This document shows positions 43,767 through 53,191 of a DNA stretch of 64,000 nucleotides, piece after piece. The stretch is from NCBI GenBank assembly GCA_938036875.1, contig CALHVX010000072.1:1-64000 (forward strand), given 5' to 3'. The position numbers were made by a program, and so were the translations under genes. The stretch's first letter is position 1, and every line of letters begins with the position of its first letter. The stretch comes from an uncultured Pseudomonadales bacterium. GTDB taxonomy: Bacteria; Pseudomonadota; Gammaproteobacteria; Pseudomonadales; Azotimanducaceae. Under the pieces are notes generated by a model that saw only the letters and a list, made by a program, of their open reading frames with translations, made no database searches and was not told the origin of the DNA.

Positions 43767-45299
43767 ATGTGGATGCTGCGGTTTGTTGTAGGGCTTCTGC
43801 TGGGTGGGTCGGCATTTGCAGAAACCGCACCGATTCAATCCACCGTCAGCGTGACTGTTCAGCAGGGGGAAGTGCTGGGCATTCAAAATGAGGGAGTCAT
43901 CCGCTTTCTCGGTATTCCTTATGCCATGCCGCCAACCGGCAATCGACGTTGGAACCCGCCGAGTGCTGCGCCGCGCTGGAAAGTCCCGTTCGATGCTTTC
44001 GCTTACGGTCCGGAGTGCTTGCAGCCACCCAGTGCGCGCTTACCGGCACAGCAGATGAGTGAGGATTGCCTGAAGCTAAATGTTTGGACCCCGTCTGTTA
44101 CAGACGGCAAGCGCCCAGTCATGGTGTGGGTGCATGGTGGTGGCTTTCGTGCTGGGTCGGGCCGAGTGGATGGTGCAGCCTTCGCGCGCGAAGGGGTGGT
44201 GTTGGTCTCGTTTAACTATCGCTTAGGTCCCTTAGGCTTTTTTGCCCACAATGCGTTGACCGAACGCAGTGCCAACTTTGGGCTGCTCGATATGGTGTTG
44301 GTACTGCAATGGGTGCGTGAGAACGCGGCAAGCTTTGGCGGTGATCCAAGCAAAGTCACCATTTTTGGCGTGTCGGCTGGTGGCATGGGGGTCAACATGC
44401 TTATGGCCAGCCCACTGTCGAAAGGGTTGTTTCATCGCGCCATCGCGCAAAGTGGTTATGGGACCTGGCCACTCATGCGTAGCCGCCATGCTAGCGAGAT
44501 TGCGCCGCGCAACGCTTACGGGGAGCAGGCGGATAGTGCAGAAGCCTTTGCTGACACCCAAGTTGCTGGATTGGTGACTGGTAAAACCACTGCCGCCAAG
44601 CTGCGTCAGATTGATGCTCGTGCGCTGGTCGATGCGTTGGATAGCTTTCAAGTGCCGATTGTTGATGGGCATAGCCTGCCCAAAGAGCCTGGGGTGTCTT
44701 TTCTGCTTGGCCAACAGCACAAAGTCCCTTTTATTACTGGTGGTACTAGTTATGAAGGGAGTGCCATGCCGGGTTCAGGTGTTAGCCAGCAGGATTTTCT
44801 ACGCTGGTGGGGGCCGCGTATGGCGGTTGCGCGCAAGCTCTATGCGACTGACTTTGCGATCAGTGAGGAACTTGGTATTACCCGGCTGTTTGGTGATACG
44901 CGTTACTTAGGTGGCGGGCGGTTGTTGGGGCGCGCCATGGCGACTGCAGGTATGCCTACTTGGTTGTATTACATTGACCTGCCGCAGCCCCAGGATCAGA
45001 AAGAATGGGCGGGTACGCCCCATGCTATGGGCTCTATCTTGACGATGTACGGTAACCTTATGTCGTTGGATGCTCAGCAGCAGAAGTTCGCTGCAACCTT
45101 ACGTCGTTACTGGGTGAACTTCGCGCGCAACGGCGACCCGAATGGTGCTGGGTTGCCCGCTTGGCCTAAGCACTCGAAGGCGCAGGATCAATGGATGACC
45201 TTTGGCGCAACCCCCCAGCCCAACAGCGGTGTTATTGCGGATAAGTTGGATTTCATTGAAGCCGGTTACCGTCAACGCATCGGACCAGCGCTCCAGTAA
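43767..45299 (+). CDS. Secreted type-B carboxylesterase
   Basis: A 510-residue esterase from ATG 43767, whose first 18 residues are a signal peptide (MWMLRFVVGLLLGGSAFA). The frame is open 26 codons further upstream. Carboxylesterase motifs: FLGIPYAMPPTGNRRW, EDCLKLNVWTP, VHGGGFRAGSG (oxyanion hole), the nucleophile in FGVSAGG, and the catalytic His in GTPHAMG. It would hydrolyse ester substrates in the periplasm or outside. It converges with the quinone oxidoreductase gene. Confidence 0.93.
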   Translation: MWMLRFVVGLLLGGSAFAETAPIQSTVSVTVQQGEVLGIQNEGVIRFLGIPYAMPPTGNRRWNPPSAAPRWKVPFDAFAYGPECLQPPSARLPAQQMSEDCLKLNVWTPSVTDGKRPVMVWVHGGGFRAGSGRVDGAAFAREGVVLVSFNYRLGPLGFFAHNALTERSANFGLLDMVLVLQWVRENAASFGGDPSKVTIFGVSAGGMGVNMLMASPLSKGLFHRAIAQSGYGTWPLMRSRHASEIAPRNAYGEQADSAEAFADTQVAGLVTGKTTAAKLRQIDARALVDALDSFQVPIVDGHSLPKEPGVSFLLGQQHKVPFITGGTSYEGSAMPGSGVSQQDFLRWWGPRMAVARKLYATDFAISEELGITRLFGDTRYLGGGRLLGRAMATAGMPTWLYYIDLPQPQDQKEWAGTPHAMGSILTMYGNLMSLDAQQQKFAATLRRYWVNFARNGDPNGAGLPAWPKHSKAQDQWMTFGATPQPNSGVIADKLDFIEAGYRQRIGPALQ

Positions 45300-45319
45300 T
45301 CGCTGAAATCGGCCGCTTG

Positions 45320-46324
45320 CTAGCTTTGGCAATCCAAGACTAGCTTGCCGTATATCTTGCCTTGCAGTTGCTCTGCCAGTGCACCTCGAACATCGCTCAG
45401 CGGTCGCACACTTATGGGTGGTGGTTGTAGTTTGTTCGACTGCAGCCATTCAACCACTGTGGCGAGCAAGGCTGGCGTTAAATTTGGATCTGCACGGCCG
45501 GCGCCGCCCCAATCCACACCTACAATGCTGCAGCGCTTAAGCAGCGCTAAGTTCAAGGCGATGCTTGGGATGTTGCCGCTAGCAAAACCGACCACCAAGA
45601 AACGTCCGCCCGGTGCCAAGCTGCGCAGTGCAGGTTCCGCCACTTGCCCGCCGACCGGATCGTAGACCATATCCAGCCCGGTGCTTGGTGCGGCGCTAGC
45701 TAAGGCTTTGACGGCATCACGCCACTTGGGTTCGCTGTACAACACTGCCTCATCCGCGCCAGCCTCAGTTGCCACACGCAGCTTCTCTTGGCTTGAGGCG
45801 GCGGCAATGACATGCGCTCCCATGGCTTTGGCTACGCCAATCGCTGCGGTCCCCACGCCGCCACCTGCGCCTAGCACCAGTAGGGTCTCTCCCGGTTTTA
45901 GGTTGCCACAGTCGCGTAGACCGTAAAGAGCGGTGGCGTAGTTGATTACCAAGCCAGCGGCGGTGGTGTCACTAATGGATGGTTGTCCGTCTAGGCTCTT
46001 GGGGATAGGGATACAGGCGCGAGCATGGATGTTGATTTGCTCAGCGTAGGTCCCGCTGCCAAGACCCATGACTCGGTCTGCAATGTTCAGGTGGCTGACA
46101 TGGCTGCCTACGGCGATCACCTCGCCGGCGAACTCGGAGCCCGGGTAGTAGGGTAGCGGCGGTTTGATTTGGTACTTGCCTTGAATGAGCAAGCCGTCGA
46201 CAAAGCCCACCCCTGCGGCGTTGACCTTTACGCGAACCTCGTCAGGCTTCAGCTCGGGGAGCTCGCGTTGAATCAATTGCAGGTCTTGTGGTGGCCCGTA
46301 GGCCTCACAGCAGGCTGTTCTCAT
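45320..46324 (-). CDS. NADPH:quinone oxidoreductase-like zinc-independent MDR enzyme
   Basis: A 334-residue medium-chain dehydrogenase/reductase. Motifs: PPLPYYPGSEFAGEVIAVG, GLGSGTYAEQ, LVLGAGGGVGTAAIGVAKAMG (Rossmann loop) and MVYDPVGG. The ligands of catalytic zinc are absent, as in quinone oxidoreductases. The substrate is probably a quinone or enone with NADPH as donor. It is divergent from the Baeyer-Villiger-type gene with about 155 bp between. Confidence 0.92.
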   Translation of the reverse strand: MRTACCEAYGPPQDLQLIQRELPELKPDEVRVKVNAAGVGFVDGLLIQGKYQIKPPLPYYPGSEFAGEVIAVGSHVSHLNIADRVMGLGSGTYAEQINIHARACIPIPKSLDGQPSISDTTAAGLVINYATALYGLRDCGNLKPGETLLVLGAGGGVGTAAIGVAKAMGAHVIAAASSQEKLRVATEAGADEAVLYSEPKWRDAVKALASAAPSTGLDMVYDPVGGQVAEPALRSLAPGGRFLVVGFASGNIPSIALNLALLKRCSIVGVDWGGAGRADPNLTPALLATVVEWLQSNKLQPPPISVRPLSDVRGALAEQLQGKIYGKLVLDCQS

Positions 46325-46479
46325 GGTGGTCTCAAGCGTGTTGGTGTTGGGCCGCTAGCAGAGCAGGCGCAGATAGCCGGGTCAAGCCGCAGTTTTGCAC
46401 CGGCCCGTTTTGCTCAGGGCAAGTTTCGCGGTATGGTTTGGTTTCGTTGTAGTGTGCTCTCGCAGTAGGAATTGCTTAT

Positions 46480-48153
46480 ATGTCAGATCAACAAGCGCAA
46501 GGAAAAGGCAGCAACCAGGGATATACAACAGATCAGGGGGCCACTTTTGATGCCCTAGTGGTTGGGGCTGGCTTCGCCGGTTTGTATATGCTGCACCGGT
46601 TGCGTGCCATGGGTATGCGCGTTCGAGTCTACGAAGCGGGTGATAACGTCGGCGGCACTTGGTACTGGAATCGCTACCCCGGTGCGCGTTGCGATGCAGA
46701 AAGCTTGGCTTACTCCTACTCGTTTAGTCCAGAGCTTGAGCAAGAGTGGCAATGGTCCGAGCGCTACGCGTCGCAGCCGGAAATACTGAGATACGTCGAG
46801 CATGTGGCAGATCGGTTTGATTTGCGCCGGGACATTCGCTTCGAGCGACGAGTTAACCATGCACACTACGATTCTCAGAACCAACGTTGGAATTTGAGCA
46901 CTGAGCAAGGCGATACAGCTACCGCACCCATTTGCATCATGGCAACTGGCTGTTTGTCGGTGCCACAGCTACCCGATATTGATGGGCTCGATGATTTTCA
47001 AGGGGCCCGTTACCAGGCCAGCCATTGGCCGCATGAAGGGGTGGATTTCAGCGGTCTGCGTGTGGGTGTGATCGGTACCGGCTCATCCGCTATACAAGCC
47101 ATTCCCGAGATAGCAAAACAAGCGGCCCAACTGACTGTACTGCAGCGCACGCCAAACTTTAGCGTGCCGGCGCAGAACGGCCCTTTGGACCCTGAGTTTG
47201 CTCAGGCGTTTAAGGCGAACTATCGAGATCATCGCCGTTACCACCAACGCGGTTTGTCTTCAGGGTTTGGTGACTTAGAGGTGGTGCCGCGTGAGCGCGC
47301 GCCGATGGCAGAGTCGGCACTGCCGTTGTCAAAGCAAGAGATCGCAGAGATTTGCGATACCTATTGGAATACCGGTGGCGCGCGGTTTATGGGTGCCATT
47401 GCCGATGCCTTCATTAACGAGGAGGCCAATGCCAAGGTGGCCGCTTACGTGCACGACAAGATTCATTCTATTGTGCAGGATGGGCAGACGGCTGCAGCCT
47501 TGTGCCCTACAGATCACCCCATTGGCACCAAGCGTATCTGCGTAGACACCAACTACTACGCAACCTACAACCGTGACAACGTGCGTTTGGTTAATCTTCG
47601 GCAAACCCCAATTGAACAAATTACCGCAACGGGTGTGCAAACCTCTCAAGAACACATTGAGCTGGATGCCTTGGTGTTGGCCACTGGGTTTGATGCCATG
47701 ACGGGTGCGCTGTTGCGTATGGATATCCAGGGGGTTGATGGTGTGCGGCTAGCGGATCAATGGCAGGCCGGCCCGGTTAGCTATCTTGGCTTGATGGTTA
47801 GCGGCTTCCCCAATCTGTTTACCGTGACCGGCCCTGGTAGCCCATCCGTGTTGAGCAATATGATGGTGTCTATTGAGCAGCATGTGGACTTTATCTGCGA
47901 CTGTTTAGAGCATATGCGAGACGGGCAAAAAACCACCGTGGAGCCAGCAGCGGCCGCTCAGGCCCAGTGGGTAGAGCATGTGAACGAGGTGGCCAATGCC
48001 ACGCTCTTCCCCAAAGGCGGGTCTTGGTACCTAGGAGCCAATGTCGAAGGTAAGCCCCAGGTCTTTATGCCTTATGCGGCCGGTGTAGGCGTCTACCGAG
48101 AAGTGTGCGAGGATGTGGTAGCTGACGATTATCGGGGGTTTCAATTCGGCTAG
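46480..48153 (+). CDS. Baeyer-Villiger-type flavin monooxygenase
   Basis: A 557-residue FAD- and NADPH-dependent enzyme. FAD site: VVGAGFAGLYMLHRL; GGTWYWNRYPGARCD and SYSFSPELEQEW are typical of class-B Baeyer-Villiger enzymes; NADPH site: GVIGTGSSAIQAIPEIA; C-terminal LATGFDAMTGALLRMDI and TGPGSPSVLSNM. The fingerprint FxGxxxHxxxW appears as FQGARYQASHW, with Gln where His is usual. It would turn ketones into esters or lactones. It starts a run of catabolic genes. Confidence 0.94.
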   Translation: MSDQQAQGKGSNQGYTTDQGATFDALVVGAGFAGLYMLHRLRAMGMRVRVYEAGDNVGGTWYWNRYPGARCDAESLAYSYSFSPELEQEWQWSERYASQPEILRYVEHVADRFDLRRDIRFERRVNHAHYDSQNQRWNLSTEQGDTATAPICIMATGCLSVPQLPDIDGLDDFQGARYQASHWPHEGVDFSGLRVGVIGTGSSAIQAIPEIAKQAAQLTVLQRTPNFSVPAQNGPLDPEFAQAFKANYRDHRRYHQRGLSSGFGDLEVVPRERAPMAESALPLSKQEIAEICDTYWNTGGARFMGAIADAFINEEANAKVAAYVHDKIHSIVQDGQTAAALCPTDHPIGTKRICVDTNYYATYNRDNVRLVNLRQTPIEQITATGVQTSQEHIELDALVLATGFDAMTGALLRMDIQGVDGVRLADQWQAGPVSYLGLMVSGFPNLFTVTGPGSPSVLSNMMVSIEQHVDFICDCLEHMRDGQKTTVEPAAAAQAQWVEHVNEVANATLFPKGGSWYLGANVEGKPQVFMPYAAGVGVYREVCEDVVADDYRGFQFG

Positions 48154-48207
48154 TAACCGCTTTGGGATCCTAACCCAGCAGTAACTTTAATTCGGGGAGC
48201 TAACAAT

Positions 48208-48738
48208 ATGGCAACAAAACCCACCTACGTCGGTTTGCTGAATGCAATCGCCAACGGCGAGCGCGGTGGCCATCAACTGTTCAGCAGTTGGAGCGCAGCA
48301 ACCAAAAACAAAGAGCTAAAGAAAACACTAGATGCTGTGGCCATACGCGAGATGGAGCACAGCTGGGCCTTTGAAAAGCGACTTTCAGAGTTAGGCTATA
48401 GCCTGCGCCCGCCGGCAGATGAATCCGGCCGTCAAGCGCTGGCAAAACAGATCGAGTTGCTCAGCTCCAAAGCGAGTGATACCGAGAAGTTTGCATCTTT
48501 TGGTATTGTTAAACCCAGCAAAAGCAAAGAGGGTAAGAAGTCCCTGAAAAAGGGCGCCAAGAAAGCGGGAAAGAACGGCGCCAACGAAGAGCCAGACAAA
48601 TTGTTAAAGATTTTGGCCGACCCCAATATCGACCCTATAACGGGGGCTCTTATGGGGCGGTTTATTGCGGAAGAGCGAGATACGGGTCGCATGCTGCGTA
48701 AAGCCTTCAAAGTTTGTCAGAAGCAGGGTAAAAAGTAA
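48208..48738 (+). CDS. Ferritin-like protein with Lys-rich insert
   Basis: A 176-residue, mainly helical protein. Helix pairs carry a ferritin-like pattern: NAIANGERGGHQLF, REMEHSWAFEKRL (ExxH) and, near the end, GRFIAEERDTGRML. These could supply a di-iron site, but the set is incomplete by eye. Between helices two and four there is a Lys/Gly-rich, low-complexity stretch (about residues 104-130). GGGGAG lies before the ATG. It is 54 bp after the monooxygenase gene. Function unknown. Confidence 0.75.
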   Translation: MATKPTYVGLLNAIANGERGGHQLFSSWSAATKNKELKKTLDAVAIREMEHSWAFEKRLSELGYSLRPPADESGRQALAKQIELLSSKASDTEKFASFGIVKPSKSKEGKKSLKKGAKKAGKNGANEEPDKLLKILADPNIDPITGALMGRFIAEERDTGRMLRKAFKVCQKQGKK

Positions 48739-48799
48739 GCGCTGTTAAGGCGACAATTGGCGCTTATACTAGGGCAACGTTGAACGGACGCTTGCCCTT

Positions 48800-50680
48800 A
48801 TGACTACTGAATATCCCTCAAAACGTTTTCACCCCTGCGGCGTTACCTCGCCAGCGCTAGATCAACCCTCGCAAGGTTACTCAGGTAACCGTCTGCAGCA
48901 GCGTGAACATCTCTGCGAGCCTGGTGTGGACATGACCTTTGCTCACGACCCGGTGGGCTGTCCCTGTTGTGCCAGTGTCTTTGCAGAAACTTTGACCGGG
49001 GCCGAAGTAAACCTGGATCAGGCGTTGGTCTCTGGACCTGCACTCACTCAGGTTAACGCAGCGCCGGTGTGGATAAGCAACGCTAACATCTACACCATGG
49101 ATGCCAATCACCCCGTTGCGGACACGCTGATCGTTGAAGCAGGGCGCATTGCTTGGGTTGGGATGGCTCAGGATTTGCCTGCGTCTGTGATTGATAATTT
49201 AACACAAGACTCCTTACGCATTGATGCGAAGGGCCAGACGCTGCTCCCCGGTTTTGTTGAGCCGCACATGCATCTGGTTCCCGTCGCCATGCTGCATGCC
49301 TTTGAGAACGTTGGGCCATTTCGATTTTCTAGTATCGACAAAGCGATCGAGCATCTTGCGGCCTTTGCCCAAGCAAACCCAGACTTGCCCTGGATCGTTG
49401 GCCGTCAATTTGATCCGTCGCTGCAAGAGGGGCCGGATGCGTTAACCGTTGAGCTATTGGATAAGGTCTCGTTAGACCGGCCGGTCTTTGTCTACAACGC
49501 TTCGCTACACTTGGGCTACTGCAATAGTGCTGCGTTGGCGGTTGCTGGTTTGACGGCACAAACCGAAGATCCAGCAGGTGCTGCTTTCGGTCGTGATTTG
49601 CACGGCAACCCCAACGGGGTGCTCAAAGGTGGCCCGGCCATGGGTATGGTGGCGCGACACAACCCGTTGATCAAAAGCCAAAGCTTGGGTGACGCCTGTC
49701 TTGACGTACTTAAGACGGCTAATGCGGTTGGCTTCACCACAATCTGCGATCAGGGCACGGGTTTGTTTCAAGGCGGCAAAGAGCTAGCACTCTACGATCA
49801 CGTGCGCTCTAGCGGACGCATGACCGCTCGCTTTCGATACTCTCTGGGACACGCCGCGGCGAAACATTGGGATGCAACCGATATTGCCTGGGGGGATGGT
49901 GATGTTTGGATGCGCGCAGCAGGCTGGAAAATAGTGACGGATGGGTCTAACCAAGGCCGCACGGGCTTGCAGAGAGAATCGTTCTTGGGCACCGATTCCG
50001 TTGGTATTCCTTACATCGAGGTTGATGAGCTAAACGCGGCGGTTTGTGAACGCCTGGGTCAAGGCTGGGCATTGGCGGTGCACGCCAATGGTGATGCGGC
50101 CATTGATCGGGTGCTGGATGCCTTTGAATTGGCGAAGCAGCAAGGTTTAGACCCAGCCGCCATGCGCTGTCGCATTGAGCACTGCAGCATCTTGCACGAC
50201 GAGCACATCGAACGAATTAAAGCGTTGGGTTTGTCCCCCAGCTTCCTAATAGGGCACGTTCACTACTGGGGTAAGACCTTTATTGATGACATCTTTGGTT
50301 TGGAAAAGGCAGAAAAGCTGGATCGTACGGGAACTTGTGAGGCGGCTGGTATTCGCTGGACGCTGCACTCCGATGATCCGGTTAGCGAGATGAACCCGCT
50401 GCGCTGCGTCGAAAATGCGGTCACACGGAATATGTGGCGCAGCGATGATTTGTTGTCACCAAATGAGCGCGTTGATGTGGCGGTGGCATTGCGCGCCATG
50501 ACCATCGATGCCGCTTGGCAATGCCACTCGGATCATGAGTTGGGGAGTTTAGAGGTGGGCAAGTTGGCCGACTTTGTATTGCTGGAGCAAGACCCACACA
50601 AAGTGCAAACTCAAGACATCGCAAAAATCAATGTGGCCCAAACGTGGGTCAACGGTGTACAAGTTTACGCCGGAAGATAA
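48800..50680 (+). CDS. YtcJ-like amidohydrolase with Cys-rich N-terminal extension
   Basis: A 626-residue metal-dependent amidohydrolase. Core motifs: ANIYTMDANHPVADTLIVEAGRIAWVG, GFVEPHMHLV (HxH), VHANGDAAIDRVLDAFE, RIEHCS and WTLHSDDPVSEMNPL, with the closing strand LGSLEVGKLADFVLLEQDP. Before the amidohydrolase domain is an extension of about 90 residues with HDPVGCPCCASVF, which may bind metal. Start at 48800 has no clear ribosome site, so an internal ATG is possible. Substrate is not predictable. Confidence 0.9.
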   Translation: MTTEYPSKRFHPCGVTSPALDQPSQGYSGNRLQQREHLCEPGVDMTFAHDPVGCPCCASVFAETLTGAEVNLDQALVSGPALTQVNAAPVWISNANIYTMDANHPVADTLIVEAGRIAWVGMAQDLPASVIDNLTQDSLRIDAKGQTLLPGFVEPHMHLVPVAMLHAFENVGPFRFSSIDKAIEHLAAFAQANPDLPWIVGRQFDPSLQEGPDALTVELLDKVSLDRPVFVYNASLHLGYCNSAALAVAGLTAQTEDPAGAAFGRDLHGNPNGVLKGGPAMGMVARHNPLIKSQSLGDACLDVLKTANAVGFTTICDQGTGLFQGGKELALYDHVRSSGRMTARFRYSLGHAAAKHWDATDIAWGDGDVWMRAAGWKIVTDGSNQGRTGLQRESFLGTDSVGIPYIEVDELNAAVCERLGQGWALAVHANGDAAIDRVLDAFELAKQQGLDPAAMRCRIEHCSILHDEHIERIKALGLSPSFLIGHVHYWGKTFIDDIFGLEKAEKLDRTGTCEAAGIRWTLHSDDPVSEMNPLRCVENAVTRNMWRSDDLLSPNERVDVAVALRAMTIDAAWQCHSDHELGSLEVGKLADFVLLEQDPHKVQTQDIAKINVAQTWVNGVQVYAGR

Positions 50681-50703
50681 CAAAGAAACCAAAGGGGAGG
50701 GGT

Positions 50704-51495
50704 ATGAGAGAAAACACAGCACTTAGTGCCTGGCGCAAGGGCCAACAAACGATAGGCTGCTGGCTATCACTGGCCAATACCTACACTGCAGAAGCGATCG
50801 CTAAGCTGGGTTATGACTGGGTTTGCATCGATTTGCAGCACGGTATCATCGATTACACAGACGTTGCCAATATGCTGCCGGCGATCTCTACAAGCGATGC
50901 AACACCTTTTGTTCGTGTGCCTTGGAACGAACCCTACGAAATCATGAAGGTGCTTGATGCCGGTGCTTACGGGGTTATTGTGCCCATGATCAATAACCGG
51001 GAAGAAGCAGCGCAGGCGGTAGCGGCTTGTCGCTACCCCCCGTTGGGCAATCGCTCATTTGGCCCTATCCGTGCAGCGCTATACGGTGGCCAAGGTTATC
51101 CGGTGGAGGCGAATGATCAAATCGCTTGCATTGCGATGATCGAAACCCAAGACGGCATCACCAACCTTGAAGAAATTGTGACGACACCCGGTTTGGACGG
51201 TATCTACATTGGTCCCGCGGACCTTGCTTTGTCTATGGGGCTTCCGGTCTCGGGCGATCAGCCTCAGCCGGAACATTTGGAACAAGTAAAAAGTATTTTG
51301 GCTTGTTGCAAGAAACACAAGGTGGCCGCAGGTATTCACACCTCAAGTTTGGCCTACACGCAAAAATATCTTGAGCTAGGGTTTAACTTTGTGACGGCCG
51401 GTAGTGAGGCGGGCCACATGGTAAGGGCCGCAGCCAAAGATCTTGCAGATGCACGGGGCACGGCCGAGGAACAGCGTGAAAGTACCGGCTACTAG
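50704..51495 (+). CDS. HpcH/HpaI-type aldolase
   Basis: A 263-residue class-II pyruvate aldolase. Motifs: WVCIDLQHGIIDY, PFVRVPWNEPYEIMKVLDAG, AYGVIVPMINNREEA and GLDGIYIGPADLALSMG. These enzymes cleave 4-hydroxy-2-oxo acids to pyruvate and an aldehyde using a divalent metal. The start ATG 50704 has a strong site (GGGGAGGGG); an in-frame start 60 bp upstream lies inside the amidohydrolase gene. It follows that gene by 23 bp and precedes the hotdog gene by 29 bp. Confidence 0.92.
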   Translation: MRENTALSAWRKGQQTIGCWLSLANTYTAEAIAKLGYDWVCIDLQHGIIDYTDVANMLPAISTSDATPFVRVPWNEPYEIMKVLDAGAYGVIVPMINNREEAAQAVAACRYPPLGNRSFGPIRAALYGGQGYPVEANDQIACIAMIETQDGITNLEEIVTTPGLDGIYIGPADLALSMGLPVSGDQPQPEHLEQVKSILACCKKHKVAAGIHTSSLAYTQKYLELGFNFVTAGSEAGHMVRAAAKDLADARGTAEEQRESTGY

Positions 51496-51524
51496 CGCGT
51501 AAGAGACGATCTAAGGAAACGACA

Positions 51525-52442
51525 ATGACTAACCAAGTTTTACAAGGTGAGCTACGCGCACCAAAACAGATGTTGGCGGAGCAAGAGTACGGCGGCCACG
51601 TGTCGATTCACGACGATGCCATGGCAGAAAAGCTAGGGTTTGTGGCTGGACCTATCGAAGGGCCAACCCACTTTAGCCAGTTTGTGCCTCTGCTGGTGGA
51701 GGTGTGGGGTAATGCTTGGTACGAGCGCGGTTGCCTGTCGTCACACTTTCAAAACATGTGTGTAGAAGGTGATGAGGTACGCGCTTTTGTTGAACGTCCG
51801 GCGGATGGTGCGCTTAGCTGCAAAATATGGGCAGAGAAGGCGGACGGCACGCCGGTGTTAACGGGGACAGCTACTTTAGCCGCACCGGATGGCAGTTTTT
51901 CTGAATCTGAGCTCGACGCGCGTTTGCTGCGTTTGCGCCCACCTGAAAAATTGCTGATCTTGGAGCGCATGAGTGTGGGCTTAAAAGGGGTTAACTCCGA
52001 AGTGGTGCAGATGGACTACGAGCAGAACATGGGCGCCTTGTATCCTTTTAGCCTTGCGCAAAAGTTGGAGGTCATTACCGAAAACTCTCCCTTCTATTCA
52101 CCAGCTACCGCAGCCGACTCACCTTGGGGCCGTGCCATTGTGCCCTTGGAGATGATTAGCGTGTTGGCCGAATACTCCTCTCGGGAAGCCCAATGGCCGG
52201 TAAACGGACCAGCGGTTGGCTTGTTTGCAGACCTAGAGATCAAACTGATCGATGGGCCACTGTTTGTGGGTGAACCCTATCGAATCGAGCGGGAGATTGC
52301 TGCGTTATCGGAGAGTCGTCGTACGGAATCATATTGGGTGCGAACCAATATATTGGATGTGAATACCAGTGCGTTAAAGGCAACAGTTTTACTGAATCAT
52401 GCCAGCATGAAAAACAGCTACGCAGGTTATGACAACGTCTAG
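51525..52442 (+). CDS. MaoC/hotdog-fold hydratase-like protein
   Basis: A 305-residue protein with two hotdog-like halves. The N-terminal half has HVSIHDDAMAEKLGFVAGPIEGPTHFSQF, similar to the hydratase motif of MaoC proteins (the D-x(4)-H pattern is only partly kept). Probably binds an acyl-CoA or related thioester; the exact reaction cannot be stated. It lies directly behind the aldolase gene with the site AAGGAA before its ATG, and converges with the TetR gene. Confidence 0.75.
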   Translation: MTNQVLQGELRAPKQMLAEQEYGGHVSIHDDAMAEKLGFVAGPIEGPTHFSQFVPLLVEVWGNAWYERGCLSSHFQNMCVEGDEVRAFVERPADGALSCKIWAEKADGTPVLTGTATLAAPDGSFSESELDARLLRLRPPEKLLILERMSVGLKGVNSEVVQMDYEQNMGALYPFSLAQKLEVITENSPFYSPATAADSPWGRAIVPLEMISVLAEYSSREAQWPVNGPAVGLFADLEIKLIDGPLFVGEPYRIEREIAALSESRRTESYWVRTNILDVNTSALKATVLLNHASMKNSYAGYDNV

Positions 52443-52478
52443 AGGTTGTTGCTTGAAGTTTGGATGTGGTGGCTGGGC

Positions 52479-53090
52479 TTATGGTTTGATCAAGTGGGCA
52501 AACAGCGCTTCGATCGAATCCACGACCCCAACCGCTTCAGTATGGAGATCCCCGAGCTGTTCATTTGCGTAGCGACGCTGGATGTGGCGGCTAGCAGCCC
52601 AAAGCGCAATGGCGGCGAGCCTTGCTTGGCTAACACCGTTGGTGTCGCTATCGACAAAGTCGCGCGCCAAGGACTCCGCTAGCAAATCTTCGTATTCATG
52701 GCCTATCGCGATGATATGAGTTGATACCGTGGCTACGCTCCAACGTTGGCGCACTAGGCTGCGAAATATTTTGCCATCGTCTTGGCTTACCGCGTCGCTC
52801 ATTTGTACAACCCAGGCACGCCAGCAGGCGAAGGTATTTCCTTGGCGGTCGGGTGCGGTGATGATGGCGCGGAATTCTTCGAGCAAATCTTGGTCACCAG
52901 CGGTGGCCAGCTCTTGTTTGGATCGAAAGTGTCGGTACAAGGTTTGGACGTGTAAGCCGGCCTTTTCTGCAACTTGTTCTAAAGTTGTTTCTTGGTAGCC
53001 GTTGTTTGCAAACAATTCCATGGCGGCCTGGATCAGGGTGGCTCGTGTTTGAGCCTTGCGCTTTTCACGCAAAGGAAATTGAGTTGCCAT
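52479..53090 (-). CDS. TetR-family transcriptional regulator
   Basis: A 203-residue regulator. The N-terminal 60 residues form the TetR helix-turn-helix (TRATLIQAAMELFANNGYQE, TTLEQVAEKAGLHVQTLYRH). The C-terminal ligand domain is not diagnostic. It probably controls the surrounding catabolic genes; the 101-bp gap between it and the lactonase-like gene behind it contains no obvious long palindrome except AT-rich stretches with TTCTAGA-like sequence at about 53140. Confidence 0.93.
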   Translation of the reverse strand: MATQFPLREKRKAQTRATLIQAAMELFANNGYQETTLEQVAEKAGLHVQTLYRHFRSKQELATAGDQDLLEEFRAIITAPDRQGNTFACWRAWVVQMSDAVSQDDGKIFRSLVRQRWSVATVSTHIIAIGHEYEDLLAESLARDFVDSDTNGVSQARLAAIALWAASRHIQRRYANEQLGDLHTEAVGVVDSIEALFAHLIKP

Positions 53091-53191
53091 GATCCGAGTC
53101 TAAACCTAAAACTATTCTAAACACACTCCCAAACCTACAAATGTTCTAGATTTATGTCAATTCGCTATAGAAAACATTGGTTTTATAGTCT

